From: Ktedonobacteraceae bacterium
Lineage (GTDB): Bacteria > Chloroflexota > Ktedonobacteria > Ktedonobacterales > Ktedonobacteraceae
NCBI GenBank assembly: GCA_035653615.1
Contig: DASRBN010000031.1
Location: 186,001 to 250,000 of the forward strand
Direction: 5' to 3'
Length of the DNA: 64,000 nt
The notes under the pieces are model-generated. The model had not been told where the DNA came from. It made no database searches and saw only the letters and a program-made list of their open reading frames with translations. The position numbers and the translations under genes are program-made. This document shows positions 25,394 through 33,781 of the stretch, in pieces. Numbering within the stretch: the stretch's first letter is position 1; every line of letters begins with the position of its first letter.

Positions 25394-27943
25394 TTAGTTC
25401 CGGTACTTCCCATCGTAATTGATAATGAAATTCAACTCCTCATCCGTAAATTCATAATGTCGTGCCAGCACACGATCAACCTCATCAATGATAGGCTTAG
25501 ACTTGCCCGGAAAGATGCATTGGATAGTGAGCCTCCCCACATCCTTAAAATTCATCTTCCGGTACTCCGAATGAGCTTGCAAATCCTGGGCGAGATCAAT
25601 CGCTAGCTTAGATAAATCGCTCCGGATAGTATGCTCCATCCTTTCGATGTCAAGCGGTAATCCCAGCACCTCGCGCATGTTCAGATTGCGGCAATCACTC
25701 CCGGTTGTGACGAACCAGTAGAACAGATTCGAGTTGAGGGAGACGAAGGCAATATTGGCGTGTTCAGATGATGCGAAGACGAGCGTCTTCAGTTCCGAGG
25801 GATGGCGGACATGGCCGTGTTCATCGAGGATTTGAGGGATAAAAGGGGTTACCTGGACATACCAGCTCATTTTGCGCGTGTAATAAACTATGTTGCTGCC
25901 TGCTTTCACGACATAATCGCCCAACCGGCGTGCCTGGCTATGTATCTTCATATGCAGAGTGCGTTCAATAGAGGAGCCATAACGCGGAATAATACCCGGC
26001 CTCACCAGGTCGGTGACTTCGATGTAGGCCAGCCGTTGAAAGAGCGATTCGCGCAGTTCGCGTCCCAATTTTATGTAGGGCGTGGAGTAGACGCGTTTCG
26101 GATGGGCAGATTTCGTGTAGAGAATGATGCAGAGCCGTGGATGAGGAATATCGAAGAGCTTGCCGCGCTGGTCGCTGAATGAGGAGATATGCAGCGATGC
26201 TTGCTCCAGCAGGATTTTCTGCAATGGCAAATAGCCGCTGGTGCAGGTTGCTGAGGATGGAACGATCATGCCAAAGCGGCCATCTCGCGCCAGTAGCGCG
26301 GAGCATCTTTCGATGGTGAGCGCGTAAAGGTTGCCGGTCGATACGGTTCGATAGTCGTTCACTTTATATGAGGCGCTGACAGTCTCATACTCCACGTAAG
26401 GTGGGTTGCCGATAATTACATCGAATCCGCCGTTTTGCATGATGCTGTAGAATTCGGTGAACCATGATAATCGCTCTGGATCTCGCTCGTACCCGACAAG
26501 TATGCCTGTTTCATTGCTATGATCGGCCAGAATATTGCCGGTATGGATATTGAAATCGATAGCCGTAAGTGACTCCACAGCTTCATCCCGCTCAATTTGA
26601 GATAGGAGTTTGAGCAGCAGGCGCAGTTTACAGAGCTCAACCGCCTCCTGCATGATATCTACTCCATACAGGTTGTTGGTGATGATGGATTTGAGGATGA
26701 AGTAGCGCCGGTTGGGATAGAACCGCATCTGCTTGAGTATGACGCGGAAGACGGAGCGTTGAGGTTCGTTCACTGTTGGATGAGCGGATTTCCCTGGCCC
26801 AGTTTGCGGGTCGCAAGCACTCAGCATAGCCTCCATCCGGGAGAGGCAGGCATCATAGAGCGGCTCAAGGACAGAAAGTGCCGCCAGCAGGAAAGCTCCA
26901 GAACCGCAGGTCGGATCAAGCACGGTGAGCTGGGCCAGGTTTTCGTAAAAAGCTAACAATAACGCCGGTTGCTCGCAATGTTCAATGATATCCTGCGCAA
27001 ATTGGGCAATATTGAGATTATTTGTCACCAACTCGTCTATAGAGCGCACCTGGCCGGACTCCAGCATACAATGAAGTTGCTCGTAATGCTTGCGGCGGGC
27101 GATGACTTCATGCCAGGTCTCACCGGGCAGCGCAAATGGCTCGCTTGCCGGTGTGTTCCACCCGGTCTGCCCAGAGGCACTCTCCGGTAAAGGAAATTCG
27201 TGTCCTTTTTTGAGCGCGGGATAGATGTAACGGTCTGGATCATTGCCAAGCAATTGCCAGATACATCCACCAGCATGAGAAGCATCGGGGAACTTTTTTT
27301 CTGCGGCATGCAAGAGGAAAGGAAGAATAGTATTCCTGGCGATATATTCAGATATATCCGTTTGCGTATAATAAGCGCCCAGTTCTTTCTGGCTGATGAG
27401 CTTTTCAAAGATATAGCTGAGCATACCTGGGGTGATCGCATTGCCGGAGCAGGTAGGAGATTCCTCGATCTGCCACTCAAACGTATCGAGGAAAGCAAAG
27501 AGCCTGGCGAAAGCCGCGTTGGGTATATCGATATTGGCGTTGCGGCGCTCTAATTCGGGTACATCGAACAGATTACTATTGAGCGCTGGGATGCTGGCAG
27601 GAAGTGTATCTCTTGATCCTGGACGCTCATTGCCGGTCAATTCATGATGGAAAAAACGTAGAAGAAAATGGCGATAGAAAGAGGCATTTTCCTGACTATT
27701 CTCGTGCATCGAAAGCAATTGATTGCGCAGATAGTTAGTATCGCGATCCAGCAAGCTTTTCTTTTGTAAGAAGTAGACGAACATGAGCCGGATCAGCATC
27801 AGGGACGCATACTGTGCTCGGTCGCTCTCAGAAGCAAAGCCCTGAATGGATTGGTGAAAAGCGCTATACTCGCTTTTGAAAAGTTTTGAGAAACGCCTGG
27901 GAAGGCGGACTACGCCAGGAGGAAAATATACTGATCCGCTCAT
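25394..27943 (-). CDS. Eco57I-like adenine DNA methyltransferase / putative type IIG protein
   Basis: An 849-residue protein. A 200-residue helical N-terminal part (LMFVYFLQKKSLLDRD, ELGAYYTQTDISEYIARNTI) precedes an N6-adenine methyltransferase core with motif I VLDPTCGSGAFLLAAL and motif IV FDVIIGNPPYVEYET; a C-terminal region of about 250 residues resembles TaqI-type target recognition (HARRLGDYV, MSWYVQVTPFIPQI, NSNLFYWFVTTGSDCRNLNMREV). I see no PD-(D/E)xK nuclease motif and no adjacent restriction, BREX or DISARM genes. It therefore looks like an orphan methyltransferase or a nuclease-less relative of type IIG enzymes. Hairpin element copy 4 sits about 105 bp before its start codon. Confidence 0.85.
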   Translation of the reverse strand: MSGSVYFPPGVVRLPRRFSKLFKSEYSAFHQSIQGFASESDRAQYASLMLIRLMFVYFLQKKSLLDRDTNYLRNQLLSMHENSQENASFYRHFLLRFFHHELTGNERPGSRDTLPASIPALNSNLFDVPELERRNANIDIPNAAFARLFAFLDTFEWQIEESPTCSGNAITPGMLSYIFEKLISQKELGAYYTQTDISEYIARNTILPFLLHAAEKKFPDASHAGGCIWQLLGNDPDRYIYPALKKGHEFPLPESASGQTGWNTPASEPFALPGETWHEVIARRKHYEQLHCMLESGQVRSIDELVTNNLNIAQFAQDIIEHCEQPALLLAFYENLAQLTVLDPTCGSGAFLLAALSVLEPLYDACLSRMEAMLSACDPQTGPGKSAHPTVNEPQRSVFRVILKQMRFYPNRRYFILKSIITNNLYGVDIMQEAVELCKLRLLLKLLSQIERDEAVESLTAIDFNIHTGNILADHSNETGILVGYERDPERLSWFTEFYSIMQNGGFDVIIGNPPYVEYETVSASYKVNDYRTVSTGNLYALTIERCSALLARDGRFGMIVPSSATCTSGYLPLQKILLEQASLHISSFSDQRGKLFDIPHPRLCIILYTKSAHPKRVYSTPYIKLGRELRESLFQRLAYIEVTDLVRPGIIPRYGSSIERTLHMKIHSQARRLGDYVVKAGSNIVYYTRKMSWYVQVTPFIPQILDEHGHVRHPSELKTLVFASSEHANIAFVSLNSNLFYWFVTTGSDCRNLNMREVLGLPLDIERMEHTIRSDLSKLAIDLAQDLQAHSEYRKMNFKDVGRLTIQCIFPGKSKPIIDEVDRVLARHYEFTDEELNFIINYDGKYRN

Positions 27944-28048
27944 ATCAACCGCATTCGGTCCAAAAATTTCCTATAGCCATCAAAAATAGAGAGATATTTG
28001 TGCTAAGATGCCGAGCTAATTGTAACAAGGGCGTCAAGGCGGGGAAAA

Positions 28049-28186
28049 CTGGTGTTTCCCTATAAGTGGGCGAGAGATGCTTCGCTGCACTCAGCATGAC
28101 AGGGCGGGGCATGTCATGCTGAGTGCAGCGAAGCATCTCTCGCCCCTTTCATGCAGCTGAGCCGACGGACTGCTGGGGAATCACCA
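28049..28186. mobile_element. MITE-like hairpin element, copy 4 (short form)
   Basis: A 138-bp element with ends CTGGTGTTTCCC and GGGGAATCACCA, a perfect 34-bp inverted repeat (28068-28101, 28112-28145) and a ten-base loop. It is flanked by a perfect 9-bp direct repeat CGGGGAAAA at 28040-28048 and 28187-28195. It separates the divergent methyltransferase and hen1 genes. Confidence 0.87.
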
Positions 28187-28216
28187 CGGGGAAAAGTAGG
28201 AGGCAGAGGCGATGTA

Positions 28217-28245
28217 TTGTAAATAGAACCCAGCAATGTTACAAT
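28217..28245 (+). promoter_or_regulatory. Promoter of hen1-pnkp
   Basis: TTGTAA (28217-28222), 17 bp, TACAAT (28240-28245), just downstream of hairpin element copy 4 and about 31 bp before the hen1 start codon. Confidence 0.65.
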
Positions 28246-28276
28246 GCCTCCACGACAAAGCCTCCTGGGGAGATAT

Positions 28277-29284
28277 ATGTTACTGACGATCACCACAACT
28301 TATCAACCGGCTACTGATCTGGGTTACTTGCTGCATAAAAATCCGGCTAGAGTGCAATCATTCGCGCTTTCGTTCGGCAAGGCTCATGTATTCTATCCAG
28401 AGGTCAGTGACGAATGCTGTACTGCGGCATTGCTGCTGGATGTCGATCCGGTGCAGTTAGTATGCGGTTCGCATGGCGCGGCTTCGCTGGAGCAGTATGT
28501 CAATGACCGCCCTTATGTGGCTTCCTCGTTTCTCAGTGTCGCCATTGCGCAGGTCTATGGAACGGCTCTGAATGGGCATAGTGCAGCTCGCCAGGGACTG
28601 GCCGAAATGGACATTCCTTTGCGGGCGAAGATTGCCGTCTTGCCATGTCGTGGTGGAGAAGGCCTCCTCAAGCGTCTCTTTGAACCATTGGGTTATACGG
28701 TAACCGCCATGCCTCATATGCTGGATGAAATCTATCCTGAATGGGGCATGAGCATTTATTACACGGTCACCCTGGAAGCCAGTTGTCGTTTGCGTGATCT
28801 TTTGACGCATCTCTATGTGCTTGTTCCGGTGCTGGATGATGACAAGCACTATTGGATAGGGGATGATGAGGTCGAAAAATTGTTGCGCCGGGGCAAGGGA
28901 TGGCTAGAAACTCACCCGGAACGCGAACAGATCGCCTATCGCTATCTGAAGCACAAGCGCAGTTTGGCGCGCGATGCCATCGCACGCTTAACGGCTGAGG
29001 ATGCTCCTGATGAGGATACGGCGGAAAAATTTGCCCGACCCGCAACGGTGATAATAACGACGCCCAACTCGGAATATAATGTCAAGTTTGAGACATTGCC
29101 CACCGGCCAGTTTCGCCACAAGGATCATCGTTTCGAATGGACGCGCCAGGAATTTCAGGCATGGGCGAATACAGTTGCAGAACGGTTCAATTATTCTGTG
29201 CGTTTCCTTCCTGTAGGGTCAGAGGATTCGCTGGTTGGTGCGCCTTCGCAGATGGCGATTTTCTCGCGTGAGATAGTCAATTGA
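28277..29284 (+). CDS. hen1: Hen1 RNA 3'-terminal ribose methyltransferase, internally deleted
   Basis: A 335-residue protein where bacterial Hen1 normally has about 460-470. Residues 1-248 match the bacterial Hen1 N-terminal domain (MLLTITTTYQPATDLGYLLHKNP start), which in characterised systems binds Pnkp and activates its ligase. At residues 249-250 (base about 29021) the sequence jumps straight from the linker ARLTAEDAPDED to the last part of the methyltransferase, EKFARPATVIITTPNSEYN and RHKDHRFEWTRQEF. The SAM-binding motif I and the metal-binding ExxEH segment expected between them, roughly 120-130 residues, are absent, in frame. Methylation should be lost while Pnkp activation could remain. 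Start ATG 28277 has GGGGAG upstream. Pnkp follows after 78 bp. Confidence 0.88.
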   Translation: MLLTITTTYQPATDLGYLLHKNPARVQSFALSFGKAHVFYPEVSDECCTAALLLDVDPVQLVCGSHGAASLEQYVNDRPYVASSFLSVAIAQVYGTALNGHSAARQGLAEMDIPLRAKIAVLPCRGGEGLLKRLFEPLGYTVTAMPHMLDEIYPEWGMSIYYTVTLEASCRLRDLLTHLYVLVPVLDDDKHYWIGDDEVEKLLRRGKGWLETHPEREQIAYRYLKHKRSLARDAIARLTAEDAPDEDTAEKFARPATVIITTPNSEYNVKFETLPTGQFRHKDHRFEWTRQEFQAWANTVAERFNYSVRFLPVGSEDSLVGAPSQMAIFSREIVN

Positions 29285-29362
29285 TACATGCTAAAAGATA
29301 AGCTGGTTGGACAAAGAAATCTTAAATGATCTGCTATTGTGGTTAAGGATGCGTTACCTGTC

Positions 29363-31921
29363 ATGAACATTACGATTCCTGAGCTTTCACTGATGATCCT
29401 CATCGGGCCTTCAGGTTCCGGCAAGTCAACTTTTGCCCATAAACACTTTAAAAGCACCGAGATCCTCTCATCGGATTTTTGTAGAGGCCTGGTCTCGGAT
29501 GACGAAAATGACCAGAGTGCCACAAAGGATGCCTTTGAGGTGCTGCACTTCGTTGCCGCTAAGCGATTGGGTGCCGGAAAATTGACAGTGATTGATGCGA
29601 CGAACGTTCAGCAGGAGGCCCGTAAACCTTTGCTTGCGCTGGCTCGCGAGTATCATTGTTTGCCTGTAGCAATCGTGTTTAACCTGCCTGAGAAACTGTG
29701 CCAGGAGCGTAACCGGTATCGCTCTGACCGCGATTTTGGGCCGCATGTTGTGCGCCAGCAGACGATGCAGTTGCGGCGTTCTCTGCATGGCCTGGAACGT
29801 GAGGGTTTCAGCAATGTCTTTGTCCTTTCCTCACCGGAGCAGATTGATAGCGTCAAGATTGTGCGACAACCATTATGGAGCAATTTGAAGCATGAACATG
29901 GTCCTTTCGATATTATCGGTGATGTCCATGGGTGCTTCGATGAACTACAGACGCTATTGAAGCAACTTGGTTATGAGATGCGGGAAGACGAGCAAAAATT
30001 CTATGTGCATCATCCTGCGAACCGGAAAGCTCTATTCCTGGGCGACCTGGTTGATCGCGGGCCAGATATCCCTGGAGTACTGCGCCTGGTCATGGACATG
30101 GTAGAGGCTGGCGATGCGCTTTGTATACCGGGCAATCACGACGTGAAATTGTTACGCAAGCTCAAGGGCAGAGATGTAAAACTCACACATGGCCTTGCCG
30201 CCTCTATCGAACAGTTGGAGAAGGAGCCGGCGGAGTTTCGCGAGAGGGTTGCGCGGTTTATCGATGGCCTGGTCAGCCATTACGTGCTTGATAATGGGAA
30301 GCTGGTTGTCGCTCACGCCGGTTTGAAGGAATCGATGCAGGGACGCGCTTCCCGCGCAGTACGCGAATTTGCTCTTTATGGTGAAACGACAGGCGAAACC
30401 GACGAATTTGGCATGCCCATTCGCTACAATTGGGCGGCTGAATATCGTGGCAAAGCAATGGTTGTCTATGGTCATACACCGGTACCGGAGGCCGAGTGGC
30501 TGAATAACACTATCAATATTGACACCGGCTGTGTCTTCGGCGGCAAACTGACGGCGCTGCGCTATCCTGAAAGAGAATTGGTGTCTGTTCCTGCTGCCCG
30601 TGTCTATTGGGAGTCGGCAAAACCGTTTCTCTCCGTTGTAGATCAAGCACCTATTCTTACGGCGCAACAACAGAACGATGATGTGCTGGATATGGAGGAT
30701 GTATCCGGCAAACGCATCATTTCGACGCGCTTGCAGCAGCATATCACCATTCAGGAGGAGAATGCTATTGCTGCCCTGGAGGTCATGAGCCGGTTCGCGG
30801 CAAATCCCAGGTGGCTCATCTATCTTCCTCCAACGATGTCTCCTTCCGAGACGAGCAGTGAGCCTGGATTGCTCGAACATCCGGCGGAGGCGTTTGCCTA
30901 TTATCGTCATGAAGGGGTGCCGAAAGTTGTTTGCGAAGAGAAGCATATGGGTTCGCGCGCGGTGGTGATCGTCTGCCGAGATGAGGAGGCCGCGCGCAAG
31001 CATTTCGGTGTAACGGGTGAAGGCATCGGAATTTGCTATACCCGTACCGGTAGGCGTTTCTTCGACGATGCGACACTCGAAGTGGAGATGCTTGCACGAG
31101 TTCGTTCTGCTCTGGATGCCGTTGATTTCTGGAAGCGGTTTTCAACCGGATGGGTGTGCATGGACTGCGAACTGATGCCCTGGTCGGTTAAGGCCCAGGC
31201 GCTGCTGCTCCAGCAGTATGCCTCCGTCGGCGCTGCCGCTCGTGCCGCGATCGCTGGTGCGGTGGCGAGCCTCGAACTGGCGGCAGAACAGGGCCGCGAT
31301 GTTGAGGAATTGCTGGCGACCTATCGCAACAAGCAAAAGCTCGTCACACAGTATGTTCATGCCTATCGACAGTATTGCTGGCCCGTACATGCTGTGACCG
31401 ACCTCAAACTTGCCCCGTTTCACCTGCTGGCGACTCAGGGCAAAGTTTATACGAACAAGGATCACGCCTGGCATATGGAGACGCTTGCCGAGATCTGCCG
31501 TGCTGATGAAGCGCTGCTGCTCGCTACGCCATTCAAAATTGTGGATGTCACCGATGCGGCAAGCATTGAAGAGGGCATTGCCTGGTGGCGGGAGCTGACC
31601 GGGCGCGGCGGCGAAGGAATGGTGGTCAAGCCGCTGGATTTCATCATAAGAGGAAAACGAGGAATCGTACAGCCCACCCTCAAATGCCGCGGGCCGGAAT
31701 ACCTCCGCATCATCTATGGGCCTGAGTACAGCATTCCCCAGAATCTGGAACAACTGCGCAAACGCGGATTAGGCGCGAAACGTTCGCTAGCCTTGCGCGA
31801 GTTTTCCCTTGGCGTTGAGGCCCTGGAGCGTTTTGTGCGCGGAGAACCCCTGCGCCGAGTGCATGAGTGCGTTTTTGGCGTGCTGGCGCTTGAAAGTGAG
31901 CCTGTTGACCCACGGCTGTAA
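29363..31921 (+). CDS. pnkp: Polynucleotide kinase-phosphatase-ligase Pnkp
   Basis: An 852-residue RNA end-healing and sealing enzyme with all three modules. Kinase: P-loop GPSGSGKST (about 15-23) and the DATNVQQEARKPL region. Phosphatase (about 175-430): metallophosphoesterase motifs DIIGDVHGCFDEL, LGDLVDRGPD, GNHDVK and VYGHTP. Ligase/adenylyltransferase (about 470-850): nucleotide-binding Lys in EEKHMGSRAV, with GEGMVVKPLD and a C-terminal QPTLKCRGPEYLRIIYG. In known systems it repairs tRNAs cut by ribotoxins and needs Hen1 for ligation. ATG 29363 gives the expected N-terminus; GTG 29339 is an alternative with AAGGA only in that leader. Confidence 0.95.
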   Translation: MNITIPELSLMILIGPSGSGKSTFAHKHFKSTEILSSDFCRGLVSDDENDQSATKDAFEVLHFVAAKRLGAGKLTVIDATNVQQEARKPLLALAREYHCLPVAIVFNLPEKLCQERNRYRSDRDFGPHVVRQQTMQLRRSLHGLEREGFSNVFVLSSPEQIDSVKIVRQPLWSNLKHEHGPFDIIGDVHGCFDELQTLLKQLGYEMREDEQKFYVHHPANRKALFLGDLVDRGPDIPGVLRLVMDMVEAGDALCIPGNHDVKLLRKLKGRDVKLTHGLAASIEQLEKEPAEFRERVARFIDGLVSHYVLDNGKLVVAHAGLKESMQGRASRAVREFALYGETTGETDEFGMPIRYNWAAEYRGKAMVVYGHTPVPEAEWLNNTINIDTGCVFGGKLTALRYPERELVSVPAARVYWESAKPFLSVVDQAPILTAQQQNDDVLDMEDVSGKRIISTRLQQHITIQEENAIAALEVMSRFAANPRWLIYLPPTMSPSETSSEPGLLEHPAEAFAYYRHEGVPKVVCEEKHMGSRAVVIVCRDEEAARKHFGVTGEGIGICYTRTGRRFFDDATLEVEMLARVRSALDAVDFWKRFSTGWVCMDCELMPWSVKAQALLLQQYASVGAAARAAIAGAVASLELAAEQGRDVEELLATYRNKQKLVTQYVHAYRQYCWPVHAVTDLKLAPFHLLATQGKVYTNKDHAWHMETLAEICRADEALLLATPFKIVDVTDAASIEEGIAWWRELTGRGGEGMVVKPLDFIIRGKRGIVQPTLKCRGPEYLRIIYGPEYSIPQNLEQLRKRGLGAKRSLALREFSLGVEALERFVRGEPLRRVHECVFGVLALESEPVDPRL

Positions 31922-31977
31922 TGGATAAGTTAATGAGCGATACATAGGTAGAAATAGGGGTGGCAAAACAAAACCTC

Positions 31978-32341
31978 TCAGCCCACCCTTTTGAGTCCAC
32001 TCTGATCAATAAGATAGACTGTGTTTGAGAGGTCTTGATCTCGAAGTATAGTGATGGCTACCATGAGAGGATCGACGACAGCGCGTCCCGGTACTCCCGG
32101 TAGGGAAAGGAGAATGAGACCCGGATGAGGAGGCCGGTACTGGGAAGTAAGAAAATCAGCATCTCGTGTGATGATGATAAGACCATGGCGGCAAGCGTAG
32201 GCAAAAATAGCTGGATCCTTCTTTGCCCGTAATCCTACCTCATATAACACGGACGGCAGTATAACCTGCGATTCGCAGTGCGTTTGCCGCACGTTTAGGC
32301 ATATTCTCATCAAGGAGAAATGCCCTGGGAGGAGGTACCAT
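31978..32341 (-). pseudogene. DUF5615 PIN-like toxin, frameshifted
   Basis: From ATG 32341 the minus strand reads PRAFLLDENMPKRAANALRIAG, the usual LLDEN start of DUF5615 proteins, but hits TGA at 32240-32242. The rest of the domain (YEVGLRAKKDPAIFAYACRHG then LIIITRDADFL, ending 31978) continues in the +1 frame, so one base was gained or two lost around 32243-32255. An uninterrupted frame from 32313 has a nonsense N-terminus. DUF5615 proteins are PIN-like nuclease toxins paired with DUF433 antitoxins; the DUF433 gene lies 15 bp upstream. The first catalytic Asp is split from the rest, so the toxin is probably inactive unless the shift is a sequencing error. Confidence 0.78.
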
Positions 32342-32356
32342 ACCTTTCTTTTCTCC

Positions 32357-32581
32357 CTATGGAACTAAAGCTGCTGCATAGTTTAGCGCATTCTTGATCT
32401 GCTCTTCTGTCAGATCATATTCCTCACAAATTTCCTGTACTGACATTCCCTGAGAGAGATCAACAAGAATGATTTTCACAGGAACACGTGTCCCTTCCAC
32501 GATTGCCTTCCCCCCATTGATTTGAGTGTCAGAAACGATACCGGGAGATAGGACTCTTCTATCCGGCTGCTGTTGTAACAT
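32357..32581 (-). CDS. DUF433 antitoxin
   Basis: A 74-residue protein with the DUF433 core INGGKAIVEGTRVPVKIILVDLSQGMSVQEICEEYDLTEEQIKNALNYAA, here cited in parts: GKAIVEGTRVPV, a helix-turn-helix-like middle, and LTEEQIKNALNYAA. Such proteins are the antitoxin and autorepressor of DUF433/DUF5615 pairs. It is the first gene of the pair, directly before the frameshifted toxin. A plausible promoter (CTGGCA, 17 bp, TATAAT) lies about 95 bp upstream on the same strand, and AAAGGAG precedes the ATG. Confidence 0.85.
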   Translation of the reverse strand: MLQQQPDRRVLSPGIVSDTQINGGKAIVEGTRVPVKIILVDLSQGMSVQEICEEYDLTEEQIKNALNYAAALVP

Positions 32582-32674
32582 AGGTATTACTCCTTTCGCC
32601 AGGCGGTACTTCTAGAAGAATATAGAGCCTAGTCAACTTCCGTATCCGGGCCTCGTGTCGAACCAGACGATTCT

Positions 32675-32703
32675 ATTATATCCTACGGGACCTCCATTGC
32701 CAG
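32675..32703 (-). promoter_or_regulatory. Putative promoter of the DUF433/DUF5615 pair
   Basis: On the minus strand CTGGCA (32698-32703) is followed after 17 bp by a perfect TATAAT (32675-32680). The -35 box matches four of six consensus bases. Confidence 0.5.
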
Positions 32704-32753
32704 GGAGGTTCTTGTCTGTGCTTCCTTTCTAACTCTAACGGATGTGTCTATCG

Positions 32754-33653
32754 CTAATAACATAGTTCCCCGGCCTCCTCCCGCATCACCTCTACAAAGT
32801 CGGCCAGCACTGCGTTGAGAGGTCCTCGATGTGCCAGGTAGACCAGGGCGCTTTCCCTGTAAGCTGGGGGCAGATCGGCCACTTCAACCTCGACCAGCCG
32901 TCCTGACTTCAAATCCTCCGCCACCAATGCGCGGGTGAGGAATGCCGCTCCGATTCCATCGAGCAATAGATGACGTACAGTTTCAAAAGGCAGCTCCACC
33001 ATTGGACTCATCTGCTCGGTAATGCGCAACAATGTTATATTCACAGGTGGCCCCCATTGCCATTGCACTTTCAGCAGGTGGCCTTTTGCTCGTTGTGCCT
33101 CCGTTAGCGTTACCGTTCCGCGCCCTATCAGAGAACTGCCTGCCGGCGCGACCAGTATAAGCGGCTCACGGAAGTGCAGGAGTGGTATCAAATCGGGATT
33201 GAAAAGAGGCCAGCTGATCAAACCGAGCTTCACTACGCCATCGTAGAGCATTTCCACTACCTGGTCGCTATGGCCTGTTCGCACAAAGAAATCCACTTTA
33301 GGATGAGTATCGTGGAAGCTCGCGATGGAGGACGCCAGGAAACCTCCTGCCAGCGATTCGATAGTCCCGACCGTCACACGGCCTCGTTTGCCCTCCTGAG
33401 TCAATTGCGCTGCCTCGACTCCTTCTGCTAGCACTTCCAGGGCGCGGCGAGCATATGGCAAGAAGCTCTCGCCCCTTTCAGTGAGCGCTACCTTCCGTCC
33501 TGCGCGGGTGAAAAGTTTGCCTCCTACCTCTTGCTCCAACGCTTGAATACGTGCGCTGATTGTGGGCTGCGTGATATTCAATGCACGCGCTGCCCGGCTG
33601 AAGCTGCCGTCGCGCACAATACGTTCGTAGGCTTGTAGCTGATCTATATCCAT
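32754..33653 (-). CDS. LysR-family transcriptional regulator
   Basis: A 299-residue regulator: winged helix-turn-helix at residues 1-60 (YERIVRDGSFSRAARALNITQPTISARIQALEQEVG, given in the classic LysR spacing) and a two-lobed effector-binding domain from about 88. The ATG has GAAAGGAG upstream. It is divergent from an MFS transporter gene across 128 bp; this arrangement usually means that it controls that gene and itself. Effector unknown. Confidence 0.93.
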   Translation of the reverse strand: MDIDQLQAYERIVRDGSFSRAARALNITQPTISARIQALEQEVGGKLFTRAGRKVALTERGESFLPYARRALEVLAEGVEAAQLTQEGKRGRVTVGTIESLAGGFLASSIASFHDTHPKVDFFVRTGHSDQVVEMLYDGVVKLGLISWPLFNPDLIPLLHFREPLILVAPAGSSLIGRGTVTLTEAQRAKGHLLKVQWQWGPPVNITLLRITEQMSPMVELPFETVRHLLLDGIGAAFLTRALVAEDLKSGRLVEVEVADLPPAYRESALVYLAHRGPLNAVLADFVEVMREEAGELCY

Positions 33654-33684
33654 TGTTCGCTCCTTTCATCCATAGAAAAATTCA

Positions 33685-33704
33685 ATAGCAATTATAGCAG
33701 CTAT
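33685..33704. promoter_or_regulatory. Candidate LysR operator
   Basis: The dyad ATAG-N12-CTAT spans the LysR gene's own extended -10 (TGC TATAAT, minus strand, 33691-33696) and ends five bases before the -35 box of the divergent MFS promoter, exactly where LysR proteins bind to repress themselves and activate the neighbour. Confidence 0.5.
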
Positions 33705-33708
33705 CAGC

Positions 33709-33737
33709 TTGAACTATGTCCGTTCCTCCTTTACACT
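33709..33737 (+). promoter_or_regulatory. Promoter of the MFS transporter gene
   Basis: TTGAAC (33709-33714), 17 bp, TACACT (33732-33737), with the candidate LysR site directly upstream. Confidence 0.6.
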
Positions 33738-33781
33738 TTAGATAAGGCTCTATGCCAGGACAAAAGGAGCAGGGAGAGATC

